This document shows positions 61,245 to 64,000 of a stretch of 64,000 nt of DNA, one piece after another. Origin of the DNA: Paenibacillus sp. GSMTC-2017 (lineage in GTDB: Bacteria > Bacillota > Bacilli > Paenibacillales > Paenibacillaceae). Location: the NCBI RefSeq assembly GCF_016019935.1, contig NZ_JAECMT010000004.1, forward strand, positions 124,833 through 188,832. The letters are read 5' to 3'. Both the position numbers and the translations under genes were made by a program. A model generated the notes under the pieces. It was not told the DNA's origin. It was given only the letters and a program-made list of their open reading frames with translations, and made no database searches. Each line of letters starts with the position of its first letter. The stretch's first letter is position 1.

Positions 61245-62591
61245 TTATACGACTAGACTTAGCAATAGAACAAATCCTAATCCACATACAGAAACGATTG
61301 TTTCAAGCACTGTCCATGTTGCAAATGTTTCTTTCATCGTTAGACCAAAGTACTCTTTGAACATCCAGAAGCCAGCATCGTTAACATGGGAAGCGATCAA
61401 GCTGCCCGCGCCTGTTGCAAGCACGACCAAAGCAAGATTAACGTCCGTTTGTCCAAGAAGTGGAATAACTAGACCAGCAGTTGTAAGAGCTGCAACTGTA
61501 GCAGAACCTAATGAAATACGTAAGATTGCAGCGATCATCCAAGCAAGCAAGATTGGTGATAATGATGTTCCGTTGAATATTTCAGCTACATAGTCACCTA
61601 CGCCGCCATTAATCAATACTTGTTTGAAGGCTCCGCCACCCCCGATAATCAAAAGCATCATACCAATATGAGTAATCGCAGTTGTACAAGATTCCATAAT
61701 TGTTTTAATTGGAATTTTTCTTGCTAATCCCATCGTGTAGATAGCCACTAGCAAGGAAATCAACATAGAAGTTGATGCATCACCGATGAAACGGATAGCT
61801 GCAAGCAAACTATTATCTGCGAAGCCCATCGTTTTTTGAAGCAAAGTAATAGTAGTACCAATCGCCATTAGAATAACAGGAAGCATTGCAGTAAATACAC
61901 TGATACCAAACCCAGGTGTATCTTCTAATTTAAATACTTTTTGTTCACCTAAAGAGGCGATGTTGCCCGTTTTCGTAAATGATGCAGGTACGAATTTTTT
62001 TGCAAGCTTAGTAAATAGAGGTCCAGCAATAAGAACGGTTGGAATGGAAATAATGAAACCGTAAAGTAAAACTTCACCAATGTCCGCACCATATTCACCT
62101 GAAATAACAGTAGGACCTGGATGAGGAGGCAAGAAACCATGAGTTACGGACAAAGCCGCAGCCATCGGAATACCAAGATAAAGGATAGAAATTTTAAGTT
62201 CTCTTGAAATCGCGAATACGATTGGAATCAACAACACTAGTCCTACTTCGAAAAATAACGCAACACCGATAATGAATGAAGCAGCTACGACTGCCCATTG
62301 AATATTTTTTTCGCCAAACTTATGAACGAGGGTCATCGCGATACGTTGAGCACCGCCAGAGTCAGCGATGAGCTTACCCAACATTGCTCCAAGACCAAAG
62401 ACTAACGCTAAGTGACCAAGTGTTCCGCCTATTCCGGTTTCAATGGTTTTGACAATTTCGTTTACAGGCATTCCAAGTGCTAAAGCGACACCAATTGATA
62501 CGATAATTAATGAAATAAAGGTGTTTAATTTGAATCCCATTATTAAAATTAATAATGCTAAAACCCCAATGGCTACAATAACTAATGGCAT
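61245..62591 (-). CDS. gntP: Gluconate:H+ symporter, GntP family
   Basis: The protein is 448 residues with about twelve hydrophobic helices. GAMLGKLIADSGGAQRIA, THGFLPPHPGPTVI and SHVNDAGFWMFKEYFGLTM are typical GntP/GntT segments. It imports gluconate with protons. Its ATG has GGGGGAAA upstream. It lies 27 bases after the gluconokinase stop and 103 bases before the dehydrogenase start, all on the minus strand: one gluconate operon. Confidence 0.9.
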   Translation of the reverse strand: MPLVIVAIGVLALLILIMGFKLNTFISLIIVSIGVALALGMPVNEIVKTIETGIGGTLGHLALVFGLGAMLGKLIADSGGAQRIAMTLVHKFGEKNIQWAVVAASFIIGVALFFEVGLVLLIPIVFAISRELKISILYLGIPMAAALSVTHGFLPPHPGPTVISGEYGADIGEVLLYGFIISIPTVLIAGPLFTKLAKKFVPASFTKTGNIASLGEQKVFKLEDTPGFGISVFTAMLPVILMAIGTTITLLQKTMGFADNSLLAAIRFIGDASTSMLISLLVAIYTMGLARKIPIKTIMESCTTAITHIGMMLLIIGGGGAFKQVLINGGVGDYVAEIFNGTSLSPILLAWMIAAILRISLGSATVAALTTAGLVIPLLGQTDVNLALVVLATGAGSLIASHVNDAGFWMFKEYFGLTMKETFATWTVLETIVSVCGLGFVLLLSLVV

Positions 62592-62618
62592 TGTCGTTTC
62601 CCCCTGATGTTTATCTAG

Positions 62619-64000
62619 TTAGTTCTTGATTAAACTTCTTTGGTAATTAGCAATCTTTGTGTAGTCCTCTTCTAGTACTCTGGATAGACTAATGAAAATC
62701 GCAAGCAGCTGCCTATATTCCTTTGTTGCTTCTTCATTTGGTGTATGTTTGACGGTAGTGCCCACCATTTCAGAAACGACTTCGAACGAATCGATTTTCC
62801 CTGTCGCATACAGACCTAAAATACAAGCACCTAGGCAAGAGCTTTCGTAGCTTTCTGGAACAACAACTTCAGATGCGAATATGTCGGACATCATTTGCCG
62901 CCACACATCAGATCTTGCGAAACCTCCAGTAGCTTGAATGCGAGTTACAGGTGAGTCCATACATTCGATTAATGCTAAAAAGACGGTGTATAGATTGTAT
63001 ATAACCCCTTCTAGCGCTGCACGAATCATATGTTCTTTCTTATGTGACATCGTCAAACCGAAGAATGAGCCGCGTACGTCCGGATTCCATAATGGAGCAC
63101 GTTCACCAGCAAGGTATGGATGGAATAACAATCCATCAGAACCTGGTCTGACACGTTCTGCAATCTTCGTTAATACCTCATAAGGATCAATTCCTAGTCT
63201 TTTTGCTGTTTCTACTTCCGAAGAAGCAAATTCATCACGAATCCAGCGAAGGACCATACCGCCATTGTTTACCGGTCCGCCAATTACCCAATGATTTTCT
63301 GTTAAGGCATAACAGAAAGTTCTGCCCTTATCATTTGTTTTTGGCTTGTCGATAATGGTACGAATGGCACCGCTTGTCCCGATAGTGACAGCAATTTCTC
63401 CTTTACGTATCGCATTGACACCCAAATTAGAAAGAACGCCATCGCTTGCGCCAATAACAAATGGTGTTTGCGGATCGATGCCAATCTGTTTAGCTAAGCT
63501 TGCATCACAACCTGTAAATATTTTGGTTGTTGGTACGAGCTGGGATAATTGGTCAGGTGTTACGCCAGCAATCGTTAAAGCTTCTTCATCCCAATCCAGT
63601 GTATGGAGATTCATCATACCCATAGCTGAAGCAAGGGAATGATCCACCACATATTGATCAAAGAACTTTTTGAAAATGTATTCTTTAATTCCAATATACT
63701 TTTTGGTCTTAGCTGCGATCTCTGGCAAATCATTCACAATCCATGTGATTTTACTTAATGGCGACATGGGGTGAATCGGTGTTCCCGTACGCTTATAGAC
63801 CTCATGACCATTTAATTCTTTTTTAATTTTATGTGCCCATGCTTCACTTCGGTTGTCTGCCCAAGTAATACAAGGTGTTAGTGGTTGATCATCTTCATCC
63901 ATTGCAATGACACTATGCATTGCACTGCTGAATGAAATAAACAACAACTTTTTCTGGGAATGATTTTTCATAATATTTGAAACGGCTTGCAAGGCTGCTT
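62619..64000 (-). CDS. gntK: Gluconokinase, FGGY family (5' end outside window)
   Basis: The frame is open to the right edge of the window; the TTG at 63992 is internal because about 50 N-terminal residues of the kinase are missing. The visible part has CITWADNRSEAWA, GASDGVLSNLGVNAI (phosphate/ADP region), VTIGTSGAIR, HPYLAGERAPLW and ATGGFARSDVWRQMMSDIF, all typical of FGGY sugar kinases and of gluconokinase in particular. It phosphorylates gluconate to 6-phosphogluconate, which the dehydrogenase at 59738 uses. A gntR regulator gene would be expected just beyond the window. Confidence 0.9.
   Translation of the reverse strand, partial: AALQAVSNIMKNHSQKKLLFISFSSAMHSVIAMDEDDQPLTPCITWADNRSEAWAHKIKKELNGHEVYKRTGTPIHPMSPLSKITWIVNDLPEIAAKTKKYIGIKEYIFKKFFDQYVVDHSLASAMGMMNLHTLDWDEEALTIAGVTPDQLSQLVPTTKIFTGCDASLAKQIGIDPQTPFVIGASDGVLSNLGVNAIRKGEIAVTIGTSGAIRTIIDKPKTNDKGRTFCYALTENHWVIGGPVNNGGMVLRWIRDEFASSEVETAKRLGIDPYEVLTKIAERVRPGSDGLLFHPYLAGERAPLWNPDVRGSFFGLTMSHKKEHMIRAALEGVIYNLYTVFLALIECMDSPVTRIQATGGFARSDVWRQMMSDIFASEVVVPESYESSCLGACILGLYATGKIDSFEVVSEMVGTTVKHTPNEEATKEYRQLLAIFISLSRVLEEDYTKIANYQRSLIKN

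Noticed and set aside
61237..61593. 118-codon plus-strand frame opposite gntP
   Set aside because: It lies wholly opposite a strongly supported transporter gene and has no ribosome site.

Overview
The window looks like chromosomal DNA of a low-GC, endospore-former-type Firmicute, most likely a Paenibacillaceae member (Paenibacillus, Cohnella or a close relative). The reasons are four proteins with S-layer homology (SLH) modules, strong AGGAGG-type ribosome binding sites with frequent GTG and TTG starts, Bacillus-type families (DUF1904, YndJ, DUF3021/LytTR, DUF2975/HTH, VanZ), an AraC regulator fused to a GH39-like domain, several GH3/GH18/GH19 carbohydrate-active enzymes and a gnt-type gluconate operon. 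I saw no rRNA, tRNA, CRISPR array, insertion sequence or prophage. The call rests on reading the sequence only; no database search was run.

Layout. 1-5 kb: the end of an FtsX-type ABC permease, a VanZ-like protein, a DUF1904 protein, and an MBOAT/SGNH acyl-transfer pair. 5-7.5 kb: a large SLH surface protein with six beta-sandwich repeats. 7.6-10.4 kb: a lysine riboswitch controlling a complete amino-acid ABC importer. 10.5-13.9 kb: an aromatic-type aldehyde/alcohol dehydrogenase pair divergent from a TetR regulator. 14-17.5 kb: an SLH protein with an RCC1-like propeller and a frameshifted polysaccharide deacetylase. 17.8-19.9 kb: a lipoprotein agmatine-deiminase homologue with a textbook MerR-type promoter, next to its probable MerR regulator. 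20-25 kb: a tandem pair of GH19 chitinase-like proteins and an SLH-bearing M13 metallopeptidase. 25-31.2 kb: a serine hydrolase, a LytTR/DUF3021 pair, a SUKH protein, and an ABC exporter next to a LytTR regulator whose N-terminal ABC domain looks ATPase-dead. 31.3-35.6 kb: small metabolic or stress genes, an unrecognised 361-residue protein and YndJ. 35.8-44.3 kb: a glycoside locus with an AraC-GH39 regulator, a domain-permuted membrane GH3, a classical GH3 and a GtrA-like protein. 44.5-48.7 kb: an APS kinase, an SLH-GH18 protein, two HTH regulators, DUF2975 and RidA. 49-58 kb: a CPBP protease, two large serine hydrolases, a fused kinase-regulator and an Agr-like two-component pair. 58-64 kb: small membrane proteins and the gluconate genes gntK (cut by the window edge), gntP and 6-phosphogluconate dehydrogenase.

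How the parts work together. Several modules pair a regulator with its probable target: lysine riboswitch with transporter, MerR with deiminase, TetR with dehydrogenases, LytTR fusion with ABC exporter, AraC-GH39 with the GH3 enzymes, Agr-like pair with serine hydrolase. Much of the window faces the cell surface: S-layer-anchored proteins, chitinase-like and beta-glucosidase-like hydrolases, a polysaccharide deacetylase, an MBOAT acyltransferase and four membrane or secreted penicillin-binding-protein-like serine hydrolases or peptidases. Two genes (polysaccharide deacetylase, DUF1398) each appear broken by one missing base, so a real mutation and an assembly error both have to be considered.
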